DNA from: Nonomuraea sp. NBC_00507
Lineage (GTDB): Bacteria; Actinomycetota; Actinomycetes; Streptosporangiales; Streptosporangiaceae
NCBI RefSeq assembly: GCF_036013525.1
Contig: NZ_CP107853.1
Location: 5,084,001-5,148,000, forward strand
DNA length: 64,000 nucleotides
Direction: 5' to 3'
In this document: positions 6,766 to 14,577 of the stretch, one piece after another
How positions within the stretch are numbered: the first letter of the stretch is position 1
Layout of the letters: each line of letters begins with the position of its first letter
Translations under genes and position numbers: made by a program
The notes under the pieces: generated by a model
The model's input: the letters and a program-made list of their open reading frames with translations, nothing else
The model's database searches: none
Told to the model about the DNA's origin: nothing

Positions 6766-8604
6766 TCAGCTCTGGCAGTGGATCGGATAGGCGGCCTCCA
6801 TGGACGGCTTGTTGTGGTTCAGCACCTCAAACCGGACGACGCCGTCGGTCTTCGGGTTCCGGTGCCAGTGGAAGGCCTGCGCCTGCAGGAACCCGCCATC
6901 GCCGATCTTGCGCGTGAAGGTGTCCTGCGGCTTGCCATCGACGACCCACCGGTAGGAGATCTCCGTTCCCGGGGCGGCGAGGAGCGTGGCGTGGGCGGTC
7001 GGGTACGGCGCCTCCGCGCAGTCGCCGTAGTAGGCCATCGGGGTGAAGCTGGCGAACCGTACCGTGCCGGGCTCGGGAGTCTGCGTCCAGCACGTGCGGC
7101 GGTAGGGGGCTTCCTTGGCCGCCTTGTTCTGATTGAGCAGCTCGATGCGGATGGTGCCGCTCTTGGTCTGCTTCGTCCAGTCGTACCAGAAGTCGCCGAT
7201 CGACTGGGGGCGCCCGGCATGGAGCTTCTCGGTCCTGGTCACGCCGGGCTTGCCGTCGACCACGACACGGTAGCTGATCTCGGTGTCCCGGTCGGACACG
7301 ACCTTCGCGCTGGTGGTGAGCGCGTAGTAGGAGGTGCAGTCACCCTGGTAGAGCGGGGTCAGCACGTCGTGGATGACCACGTTGGCGGTGTCGGGCTCCT
7401 TGCACGTGACGGTGAACTGCCGCTCGGCGGGCTCGCCGCCCTCGGCCCCGAGGGCCGCGCTGTGGCGGCCACCGACGCTGATCTGCCAGATGGCGGAGGT
7501 GTACTGGGACCTGGGCTGGTCGCTGGCCGGGAAGTCCACGGTGTGCTCCCGCCACTTCACGCCATCCATCAGCCACCAGTAGGTGACTTTCTGCGCCGCT
7601 CCAGCCGGGAGGTTGACGGTGCCCGTGACCTCGTAGTTGATGGGCTCCGCGCAGCTTCCCTCGTAGTCCCCGGGCCAGAAGGTGAGGATCTGCGCCGTCG
7701 GCTTCTGACCGGGCCGGCCTGTGGGCGTCGAGGTCGGCGTACCGGTGGCGGTGGGGGTGCCGGTTGGCGTGGGAGTGCCGGTCGGGGTGCCGGTCGGGGT
7801 GGGAGTGCCGGTCGGGGTGCCGGTCGGGGTGGGAGTGCCGGTGGGAGTCGGGGTCGGACCGGGCTTGCAGGTCACGTGGTACGCCGCCCGCCCGGAGTCG
7901 TGGCCGCCGGCGTTGAGGATGTGGATGGCCTTCCAGCCGCTCATGGAGTTCCCCACGCTGAGCGGCAGGGTGACCTGGCGCAGGTGCGGGCCGCCGGCGG
8001 CGAAGTAGAGCGACGCCGGCCGTCCCTCGCCGGTGGCGCTGTCGATCCACTGGTAGTCGACCTTGGCCGGGGTCCGCGACACCTGGATGGTGGCGGTGAA
8101 CGTCACCGTCGTCGGGCAGGCGCCGTTGTAGGTCGCCGGGCGGACGTCGACGTCCGCGGCGGACTCCAAAGGCTTGCCCGCGTCGGCGGGCAGCGGGTGA
8201 GAGGAGTCCCACACCGTGGCGGGTCCCTCACAGGCGATCCTGAACCGGGCCTTGCTCGACAACCCACGCTTACCGACGATCTCCACCGCCTGCCACCCGG
8301 ACGTCGTGCGATCGAACGTCTGCCGATCGCGTACCACGACCTTGCGTGCGCCGTTGACGCGGAAGCTCTTGATCGCGCCCTTGCTGCCGTCACCGCGCAC
8401 CCACCGGTAGCGCACGGTGCCCTTGCCCTTGGCCGCCACCACGGCGGAGAAGCCGACCGTGGTGGGGCACCCGCCGGAACGTTGGGCGGGGCTTGCCTTG
8501 ACCTGCGCCACCGCCGTCTTGATCGCCGGCGCGGCGAGCGCGGGAGGAGCGGCCAGCAGGCTGCTGAGCACCGCGGCGCCCAGCAGCAACGCTGTCCTCT
8601 TCAT
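6766..8604 (-). CDS. Secreted Ig-like repeat protein with Thr/Pro linker
   Basis: The 612-residue exported protein begins MKRTALLLGAAVLSSLLAAPPALAA, a clear Sec signal peptide, with GAAAGGGA as ribosome-binding site; a longer frame upstream lacks this. The mature part holds two beta-sandwich units (about residues 28-120 and 140-235). A threonine-proline-glycine linker follows (about 240-295). Three more units come after it, each with a conserved pair of cysteines and a V.YRWVVDGKP-like core strand. No catalytic motif is seen. The architecture suggests a cell-surface or matrix adhesion or recognition protein. It is divergently oriented to the GH43 gene. Confidence 0.7.
   Translation of the reverse strand: MKRTALLLGAAVLSSLLAAPPALAAPAIKTAVAQVKASPAQRSGGCPTTVGFSAVVAAKGKGTVRYRWVRGDGSKGAIKSFRVNGARKVVVRDRQTFDRTTSGWQAVEIVGKRGLSSKARFRIACEGPATVWDSSHPLPADAGKPLESAADVDVRPATYNGACPTTVTFTATIQVSRTPAKVDYQWIDSATGEGRPASLYFAAGGPHLRQVTLPLSVGNSMSGWKAIHILNAGGHDSGRAAYHVTCKPGPTPTPTGTPTPTGTPTGTPTPTGTPTGTPTPTGTPTATGTPTSTPTGRPGQKPTAQILTFWPGDYEGSCAEPINYEVTGTVNLPAGAAQKVTYWWLMDGVKWREHTVDFPASDQPRSQYTSAIWQISVGGRHSAALGAEGGEPAERQFTVTCKEPDTANVVIHDVLTPLYQGDCTSYYALTTSAKVVSDRDTEISYRVVVDGKPGVTRTEKLHAGRPQSIGDFWYDWTKQTKSGTIRIELLNQNKAAKEAPYRRTCWTQTPEPGTVRFASFTPMAYYGDCAEAPYPTAHATLLAAPGTEISYRWVVDGKPQDTFTRKIGDGGFLQAQAFHWHRNPKTDGVVRFEVLNHNKPSMEAAYPIHCQS
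7740..7858. repeat. Tandem repeat encoding the Thr/Pro/Gly linker
   Basis: Degenerate 30-bp units built from GTGCCGGTCGGGGT blocks encode TPTPTGTPTG repeats inside the Ig-like repeat protein. Such in-frame repeats can change length by slippage. Confidence 0.85.
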
Positions 8605-8693
8605 GGGGGTCCCTTTCTCTGCTCTGAAAGCCACATGATCGCGAGCAGACCTTGGAAGCCACTGCAATCCCACTGGTAACAGTTGACAGAGCA

Positions 8694-8722
8694 TTGACAA
8701 TCTTGTTGGGCGCCATGACACT
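8694..8722 (+). promoter_or_regulatory. Probable promoter of the GH43 gene
   Basis: TTGACA (8694-8699), 17 bp, then GACACT (8717-8722) lie about 90 bp before the GH43 start. A second TTGACA sits 11 bp upstream (8683-8688). The direct repeat could be an alternative -35 or a regulator site. Confidence 0.4.
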
Positions 8723-8810
8723 CTGCGAAACGCGTCAGAAACGTGGGTGTAGGTCGGCACGGGCATGTTAGCGCGAACATTGATCTTCGTTCTGACAACG
8801 GAGGATCGGC

Positions 8811-10268
8811 ATGATCACAGGGTTACGTGCGCACCTCATGAGCCTGTTGCGGGCGGTCGCGGCAACCGTGCTGCTCTCCGGTGCCGTCGTCGTCCATGCC
8901 GAGTCACCGGCACACGCGGCTCCGGTGACCATCACCAACGGCACCCAGTTCCGTGACACCAGCGGGAATGTGCTGCACGCCCATGGCGGCGGCGTGCTGA
9001 AGTCAGGCGACTACTACTACTGGTTCGGCGAGCATCGCAATCCCGACAACACCTTCCGCGCGGTCTCGGTCTACCGGTCCACGGACCTGCTGAACTGGGA
9101 GTTCCGCAACAACGTCCTCACTCAGTCGTCGCACGCCGAGCTCAACGTCGCCAACATCGAACGACCGAAGGTCATCTACAACAGCTCCACCGGCAGATTC
9201 GTCATGTGGATGCACAAGGAGAACGGATCCAACTACAGCGAGGCGCGCGCCGCCGTCGCCTCCTCCGCGACCGTGGACGGCGCCTACACCTACCACGGCA
9301 GCTTCCGCCCGCTGGGGCAGCACATGTCGCGGGACATCACGCTCTACAACGACAACGGCACGGCCTACATGATCTCGGCGGCGGATGAGAACTACGACCT
9401 GCACATCTACCGGCTCACGCCGGACTACCTGAATGTCAGCTCGCTCGTGGGCAACTTCTGGAACGACGCCCACCGTGAGGCGCCCGCACTGTTCAAAAGG
9501 GGCAACGTCTATTTCCTGCTGACCTCGGGAGCGACGGGCTGGAACCCGAACCAGGCCCGCTACGCCACCGCGTCGAGCATCTCCGGCCCATGGACCGGGT
9601 GGACCAACGTCGGCGACGGTACGACGTTCAGCTCGCAACCGGCGTATGTGCTGCCGATCCAGGGCTCGTCGACCACTGGTTACCTCTACATGGGGGACCG
9701 CTGGGCCGGCGCCTGGGGCGGACCGGTCAACGATTCCCAGTACGTCTGGTTGCCGATCACGTTCCCGTCCGCCACCAGCATGAGTCTCACCTGGTACCCG
9801 CAGATCACCATCGACACCGCCACCGGCGTCATCACGGGCAGTGGCTCCACGCCCTCCTACCGGATCACCGCCCGGCACAGCGGCAAGGTGATGGACGTCG
9901 TCAGCGCCTCGACGGCGAACAACGCCGAGGTGAAGCAGTATCCGTGGAACGGCGGCGGCAATCAGAAGTGGCAGTTCCAGGACGTCGGCGGTGGCTATTA
10001 CCGGCTGGTGAGCCAGAACAGCGGCAAGTGCCTGGACGTGGCCGGCGGCTCCACGGCGGATGGGGCGAACGTCATCCAGTACACCTGCGGCGGCGGTGCC
10101 AACCAGCAGTGGCAGTGGGCGGCCACGGGCGGCTACTTCCAGCTCAGGGCCCGTCACAGCGGCAAGTGCCTGGACGTGGCCAACGCCTCCACGGCCGACG
10201 GTGCGGACATCCAGCAGTGGGCTTGCGGCAGCGGCACCCACCAGCAGTGGTCCCGCACGCAGTCCTGA
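8811..10268 (+). CDS. Secreted GH43 (exo-beta-1,3-galactanase-like) with C-terminal CBM13 ricin lectin domain
   Basis: The 485-residue protein has a signal peptide (LLRAVAATVLLSGAVVVHAES). The five-bladed beta-propeller of GH43 spans about residues 37-345, with HAHGGGVLKSGDYYYWFGEH at its start and HREAPALFKRGNVYFLLTSG carrying the likely acid Glu. The arrangement resembles subfamily GH43_24, which trims beta-1,3-galactan of arabinogalactan proteins. Residues about 350-485 form a CBM13/ricin-B trefoil with three repeats, two of them with SGKCLDVA and QQW motifs. It is extracellular. The adjacent Ig-like protein, GH92 and GH127 genes point to degradation of plant or fungal glycoconjugates. A second ATG nine codons in is an alternative start. 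Confidence 0.85.
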   Translation: MITGLRAHLMSLLRAVAATVLLSGAVVVHAESPAHAAPVTITNGTQFRDTSGNVLHAHGGGVLKSGDYYYWFGEHRNPDNTFRAVSVYRSTDLLNWEFRNNVLTQSSHAELNVANIERPKVIYNSSTGRFVMWMHKENGSNYSEARAAVASSATVDGAYTYHGSFRPLGQHMSRDITLYNDNGTAYMISAADENYDLHIYRLTPDYLNVSSLVGNFWNDAHREAPALFKRGNVYFLLTSGATGWNPNQARYATASSISGPWTGWTNVGDGTTFSSQPAYVLPIQGSSTTGYLYMGDRWAGAWGGPVNDSQYVWLPITFPSATSMSLTWYPQITIDTATGVITGSGSTPSYRITARHSGKVMDVVSASTANNAEVKQYPWNGGGNQKWQFQDVGGGYYRLVSQNSGKCLDVAGGSTADGANVIQYTCGGGANQQWQWAATGGYFQLRARHSGKCLDVANASTADGADIQQWACGSGTHQQWSRTQS

Positions 10269-10311
10269 GAAGGCCACGGTAACGGGGAGTGCCCAGTCCG
10301 CCGGCGGCGTG

Positions 10312-11394
10312 TCATCTGACGAGCCGGCCGCGGTGAATGACGCGCACAGGTCGGTCCAGGACTGTCACGTCAGTACGGGGATCCTGGTCGTAGGCCACGA
10401 CGTCGGCGGGCGCTCCAGGCTCCAGACCGGGAAATCCGAGGAAAGATCGTGCCGTCCAGGACGCTGCGCCGATCGCTGCCGCTGCGGGCATCGGCGCCGC
10501 CGCCAGGTGGCGTACCTCGCCGCTCACCCGGCCATGCGGGAGCACGGGCGTCCCGTAGCTGTCGGTTCCGGCCAGCACCGTCACGCCCGCCTCATGGGCG
10601 GCGGACACCAGCGGTCCGAGACCGGCGTGAGCGGCGCGGAACCAGTCGCGGAAGCGGGCCGAGCGCGAGGCGCGGGCGACGTGCTCGAAGGTGCGCCAGA
10701 CGGTAAACGTGGGCACGAGCGCCATGTGCTGGGCAGCCATCCGGTCCAGGAGATCCACCTCGAGGCCGAGGCCGTGTTCCAGGCTGTCCACCCCGGCCTC
10801 GACCGCCGCCCTGGCGCCCTCGGCCGTCTGCGCGTGCACGGCGACCCGCCCTCCTACAGCGTGCACCCGCCGGGTGGCCTCGGCGAGCCGGTCGGCAGGC
10901 AGGTGGGGACCGTACAGGCCGCTTTCGTCGACCACCCAGTCGGCGTAGATCTTGCACCAGCCGCCGGAGGCGAGCGCCTCCTCGACCGCCGCGTCGGCCA
11001 TCTCCGCCTCGCCGACGTGCCGTACCCAGCCTTCGTAGAACATGCCGGGCAGTCCCAGCCAGCGGCCCGCGGACAGCACCCGCGGCTGGTCCGGCTCAGT
11101 GCCGAACCAGCTCGGCAGGCGATCGGCCGAGCCGGGCACGCGCAGCAGCGTCACGCCCGCCGCCAGATGCTCTCTGCCGTGCCGCCGGAGCACGTTCGCA
11201 TCGAGCGGGTCACCCGGCTGTTCCGCGCCGGGATGGGTGTGGGCATCCACCAGACCTGGCAGCAGCCAGCAGTCGTCCACAACGGTCGTGGCGCCCGGCA
11301 CCGGCTCATCCGTCAGCAGGCCGTCCTCGATCCAGAACTCGACGACCTCCTCCGACGGCAACGCGATGCCGCGCAGGTGCATCGGCTCGGTCAC
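10312..11394 (-). CDS. Amidohydrolase, imidazolonepropionase-like
   Basis: This 360-residue metal-dependent hydrolase of the amidohydrolase superfamily has the HxH metal pair in GLVDAHTHPG, a Lys in WCKIYADW (candidate carboxylated ligand), His ligands in VAVHAQT and SLEHGLG, and the catalytic Asp in LAGTDSYG. The short N- and C-terminal strands that form the side domain are present (final VRVIHRGRLVR). The substrate is unknown; relatives cleave cyclic amides, dipeptides or xenobiotics. It starts at GTG, with an in-frame ATG four codons later as an alternative. It is divergent from the AHSA1-ArsR operon and its start lies 90 bp from that operator, so shared regulation is possible but unproven. 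Confidence 0.82.
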   Translation of the reverse strand: MTEPMHLRGIALPSEEVVEFWIEDGLLTDEPVPGATTVVDDCWLLPGLVDAHTHPGAEQPGDPLDANVLRRHGREHLAAGVTLLRVPGSADRLPSWFGTEPDQPRVLSAGRWLGLPGMFYEGWVRHVGEAEMADAAVEEALASGGWCKIYADWVVDESGLYGPHLPADRLAEATRRVHAVGGRVAVHAQTAEGARAAVEAGVDSLEHGLGLEVDLLDRMAAQHMALVPTFTVWRTFEHVARASRSARFRDWFRAAHAGLGPLVSAAHEAGVTVLAGTDSYGTPVLPHGRVSGEVRHLAAAPMPAAAAIGAASWTARSFLGFPGLEPGAPADVVAYDQDPRTDVTVLDRPVRVIHRGRLVR

Positions 11395-11479
11395 GAGGAA
11401 CGGTTTCCCCAGGCTGTGCCATCGGAACCTCGCGGGCCGGGATCTCGCGGCCGCCTCCGCCGCAGGCGGCGCGCTCGGC

Positions 11480-11525
11480 TTGACGCAACCGTTCGGTTGC
11501 CATAATGTGGCAACCGAACGGTTGC
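11480..11525 (+). promoter_or_regulatory. Promoter and long palindromic operator of the AHSA1-ArsR operon
   Basis: TTGACG (11480-11485) and TAATGT (11503-11508) are spaced 17 bp. A perfect inverted repeat, GCAACCGTTCGGTTGCC (11485-11501) and its complement (11509-11525), overlaps both and has a 7-bp centre. Each arm contains a smaller CAACCG/CGGTTG dyad, so two ArsR dimers could bind side by side and block RNA polymerase. It lies 19 bp before the first gene start, as expected for autoregulation. Confidence 0.8.
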
Positions 11526-11543
11526 TACATGTTGAGAGGTGTC

Positions 11544-11975
11544 ATGGGCTTCCCTGATCGCATCGAGCGGACCGTCGAGCTCGCTCACCCGCCGGACAAG
11601 GTGTGGGCGGCGCTCACCACGGCCGAGGGGCTGGGCGCCTGGTTCGGCAACGAGGCGACGATCGACCTGCGCCCGGGCGGGGCGGCCCAGATGAGGTGGT
11701 CCGACGGGTCCGCGGTCGACATGCGCGTGGAACGGGTGGAGGAGCCGACGGTGTTCGGGTTCACCTGGCAGATCCACGAGCTGCCCGACGATGATCCGCG
11801 CCGCACCTATGTCGAGTTCACGCTCGAACCGGCCGGTGCGGGCACCCGGTTGCGGGTGGTCGAGACCGGTTTCGCCCAGCTGCCGGAGGAGGTCTACCGC
11901 GAGGCGTACGACGGCCACGTCCAGGGGTGGGCGCGCGAGCTCGGCGAACTGGCCGGCCACCTCGATGCCGGCTGA
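11544..11975 (+). CDS. SRPBCC/AHSA1-domain protein
   Basis: The 143-residue START-like protein of the AHSA1 group has the usual opening IERTVELAHPPDKVWAALT, a central DLRPGGAAQMRW and a C-terminal helix with HVQGWARELGELAGHL. These proteins have a hydrophobic cavity for small ligands. In bacteria they are often paired with ArsR regulators, as here. The ATG at 11544 follows GAGAGG; an upstream ATG lies inside the operator. The stop overlaps the ArsR start by 11 bp, so the two are translationally coupled. The ligand is unknown. Confidence 0.85.
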   Translation: MGFPDRIERTVELAHPPDKVWAALTTAEGLGAWFGNEATIDLRPGGAAQMRWSDGSAVDMRVERVEEPTVFGFTWQIHELPDDDPRRTYVEFTLEPAGAGTRLRVVETGFAQLPEEVYREAYDGHVQGWARELGELAGHLDAG

Positions 11976-12360
11976 GAGCGAGGCGCTCGCCGAGCAGGTC
12001 TTCATAGCGCTGGCCGACCCGAGCCGGCGGGCCATCCTGGCCGCGCTGGCCGCGGAGGGGCCGGCCACGGCCACCGACCTGGCGGGCCGGCTGCCGATCA
12101 CGCGGCAGGCGATCGCCAAGCATCTGGCGCTGCTGGCCGAGGCCGGCCTGGTGACGGCAGAGCCGGGGGAGCGGCGCCGGGTGCGCTACCGGCTGCGTTC
12201 CGCGCCGATGCAGGTGGCGCAGCAGTTCCTGGCCGCGCTGGCCCGCGACTGGGACAGCCCGCTCGGGGCATTGAAGGACCACCTTGACCGAGACGCGCGC
12301 AAAGACGCCACAATTCCGCGCGGCGAAGACCGAGACGGCACGGCTGACCAAGGAAGGTGA
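11965..12360 (+). CDS. ArsR-family transcriptional regulator
   Basis: This 131-residue winged-helix repressor has a clear HTH: IALADPSRRAILAALAAEGPATATDLAGRLPITRQAIAKHLALLAEAGLV. No CxC or other metal-binding cysteine motif is present, so it belongs to the non-metal ArsR group usually found with AHSA1 genes. The start is the ATG overlapping the previous gene. The C-terminal about 20 residues are charged and variable. It probably binds the palindrome at 11485-11525 and represses its own operon. Confidence 0.88.
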   Translation: MPAESEALAEQVFIALADPSRRAILAALAAEGPATATDLAGRLPITRQAIAKHLALLAEAGLVTAEPGERRRVRYRLRSAPMQVAQQFLAALARDWDSPLGALKDHLDRDARKDATIPRGEDRDGTADQGR

Positions 12361-12365
12361 ACATC

Positions 12366-13052
12366 ATGATGAAGACACCACCGATCGTCACACCGGGAGA
12401 GTGGGAGGCAGCGCGCGAGCAGCTGCTCGTCAAGGAGAAGGAGCTGACCCACGCCAGGGACGCGCTGGCCGCGGAGCGCCGGCGGATGCCGTGGATAGCG
12501 GTGGAGAAGGACTACGCGTTCGACGGACCCAAGGGCAGGGCGAGCCTGCTGGACCTGTTCGAGGGCCGCCGTCAGCTGATCGTCTACCGGGCCTTCTTCG
12601 ATCCCGGTGTGGAGGGCTGGCCCGACCACGCGTGCGTCGGCTGCTCCATGGTGGCCGATCATGTCGGCCACCTCGCCCATCTGAACGCCCGCGACACCAC
12701 CCTCGCCTTCGTCTCACGCGCGCCCCAGCCGGACATCGAGCGGGTGAAGGCGCGGATGGGCTGGACGATGCCCTGGTACACGCTGACCGACGAGTTCGAC
12801 GCCGACTTCGGTGTGGACCAATGGCACGGCACGAACGCGTTCATCCGCGACGGCGACAGGGTGTTCCGCACCTACTTCATCAACAACCGCGGCGACGAGG
12901 CGCTGGGGAGCACCTGGAGCTACCTCGACATGACCGCGCTCGGGCGGCAGGAGGAGTGGGAGGACTCGCCCGAAGGCTATCCCCAGACCCCGCCGTACGA
13001 GTGGTGGAACTGGCACGACGCGTACGGCGCCGCCGAGCCGGCACAGGGGTAG
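12366..13052 (+). CDS. DUF899 thioredoxin-fold protein
   Basis: The 228-residue protein of the DUF899 family has an opening helix (EWEAAREQLLVKEKELTHARDALAAERRRMPW), a characteristic YAFDGPKG...LLDLFEGRRQLIVYRAFFDPGV, and CVGCSM with a CxxC at the position of a thioredoxin-like active site. It continues with AFVSRAP and the late WWNWHD motif. The enzymatic role is not established. The fold and CxxC suggest thiol redox chemistry. AAGGAAGG supports the ATG at 12366, 6 bp after the arsR stop, making it the third gene of the operon. Confidence 0.82.
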   Translation: MMKTPPIVTPGEWEAAREQLLVKEKELTHARDALAAERRRMPWIAVEKDYAFDGPKGRASLLDLFEGRRQLIVYRAFFDPGVEGWPDHACVGCSMVADHVGHLAHLNARDTTLAFVSRAPQPDIERVKARMGWTMPWYTLTDEFDADFGVDQWHGTNAFIRDGDRVFRTYFINNRGDEALGSTWSYLDMTALGRQEEWEDSPEGYPQTPPYEWWNWHDAYGAAEPAQG

Positions 13053-13062
13053 CCGGCGCCCG

Positions 13063-13146
13063 GCGGGCCCTTCCTCCGCAAGGCCGCTCAGCGGGCCCTT
13101 CCTCCGCAAGGCCGCTCAGCGGACCCTTCCTCTGCACGGCCGCTCG
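13063..13146. repeat. Three tandem 28-bp repeats downstream of the DUF899 gene
   Basis: Units at 13063-13090, 13091-13118 and 13119-13146 begin GCGGGCCCTTCCTCC. The first two are identical and the third differs at a few positions. CCGC-TCA-GCGG hairpins form across the unit junctions. There are no spacers, so this is not CRISPR. It may act as a tandem terminator or mRNA stabiliser, or be an intergenic minisatellite. Confidence 0.85.
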
Positions 13147-13200
13147 GAGTATGAACGAATCATCACCCGCCCGAGCAGGTCGCCCCGGAGGTGACGGCAG

Positions 13201-14577
13201 ATGCGCCGTCGGAGCTTGATCGTGTCCGCCATGGCGTTATCGGCCGTGCTGCTCACCTCCACCGCCGCGGACGCGGCGCCCGGTGGGCACGTCCGCGACG
13301 ACCAGCCGTTACCCGGCTACACGATCGACAACCCGCCCCTGGAGCCCATGATCGTGGGTGGACGGCCGAGCCGGGTCCTGCAAGGGGTGCACGGGCATGC
13401 GGCCTTCGACATCGAGGTGCCGCCACGGTGGAACGGCGCTCTGCTGATGTGGGCCCACGGGTTCCGTGGCGACACCCGGGTGCTCACCGTGGATCCGCCC
13501 GGCTACGGGTTGCGGCGGCGGCTGCTGGACCAGGGCTATGCGTGGGCCGCGTCCTCCTACTACGCCAACGACTATGACGTGCGGGCCGGCGTGCTGAGCA
13601 CCCGCGACCTTGCCGATCACTTCGGGCGCGTGGTGGGCAAGCCGCGGCGGACGTTCCTGGCCGGGGTGTCCATGGGCGGTCATGTCACGGTCCGCTCACT
13701 CGAGCAGTATCCGGGCTACTACGACGCGGCCCTGCCGATGTGCGGGGTGCTCGGCGACCACGAACTGTTCGACTTCTTCCTCGACTACCACCTCGTCGCG
13801 CAGGATCTGGCGGACGTGCCCGCCTACCCGTTCCCCGCTGACTACGCCACCTCCGCCGTGCCGAAGATCCAGGAACGGCTGGGGCTGGCCGGCCCGGGTC
13901 CGGTGAACGAGCTCGGCGAGCAGTTCCGTGCCATCGTCGTCAACCTCGGCGGCGGCGAGCGTCCCGGGGCGCAGGCCGCCTTCGCGTACTGGAAGGACTT
14001 CCTGTTCGGGCTCGCGGGACCGGCCGGGGAAGGCACGCTGGCACAGGAGCCGGGCAGGGTGGCGACGAACCTCGACACCAGCTACCTTCCGGGCTCGCCG
14101 GTGAACGTCGACGCGAGCGTGCAGCGGGTGCCTCCCGAGGATCCGGTGGCGCGCAGGACACACCGGTTGACCGCCGTGCCCGCCGTCTCCGGCAGGATCG
14201 ACGTGCCCGTGCTCTCGTTGCACAACCTGGGCGACAACTTCGTGCCGTTCTCCATGGAGCAGCACTACCGGGCCGACGTGTCCCGTCACGGGCGCGACGG
14301 GTTGCTGGTGCAGCGGGCGATCCGGGCGGTGGGGCACTGCGAGTTCAGCGACGCCGAGGTCGGGGCCGCCTGGGACGACCTGGTCCGATGGGAACGCGGC
14401 GGCCCGCGACCCGCTGGGGACGATGTGACCGACGCGGCCACCGTGGCGAACCCCGGCTACGGGTGCCGATTCACCGACCCGGACGCCTGGTCCACGGGCA
14501 CCCGCCCGCTGTTCCCCGCCTGCCCGGCGGGCGTCGTCTACCAGAGGACCCAGGGGCTCTCCGCGCCGCCGCCGTAA
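13201..14577 (+). CDS. Secreted alpha/beta hydrolase
   Basis: This 458-residue exported protein has signal peptide MRRRSLIVSAMALSAVLLTSTAADA and a strong GGAGGTGA ribosome-binding site. The hydrolase core shows an oxyanion region LMWAHGFRGDT, the nucleophile elbow GVSMGGH (Ser), an acid candidate in LGDNFVP and the catalytic His in AVGHCEF. The C-terminal extension contains paired cysteines. Likely an extracellular esterase, lipase or peptidase-like hydrolase; substrate not identifiable. Its last 40 bp overlap the 3' end of the convergent kinase gene. Confidence 0.8.
   Translation: MRRRSLIVSAMALSAVLLTSTAADAAPGGHVRDDQPLPGYTIDNPPLEPMIVGGRPSRVLQGVHGHAAFDIEVPPRWNGALLMWAHGFRGDTRVLTVDPPGYGLRRRLLDQGYAWAASSYYANDYDVRAGVLSTRDLADHFGRVVGKPRRTFLAGVSMGGHVTVRSLEQYPGYYDAALPMCGVLGDHELFDFFLDYHLVAQDLADVPAYPFPADYATSAVPKIQERLGLAGPGPVNELGEQFRAIVVNLGGGERPGAQAAFAYWKDFLFGLAGPAGEGTLAQEPGRVATNLDTSYLPGSPVNVDASVQRVPPEDPVARRTHRLTAVPAVSGRIDVPVLSLHNLGDNFVPFSMEQHYRADVSRHGRDGLLVQRAIRAVGHCEFSDAEVGAAWDDLVRWERGGPRPAGDDVTDAATVANPGYGCRFTDPDAWSTGTRPLFPACPAGVVYQRTQGLSAPPP

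Noticed and set aside
13063..13146. Tandem 28-bp units as a CRISPR array
   Set aside because: The units are directly adjacent with no spacers and no cas genes are present.
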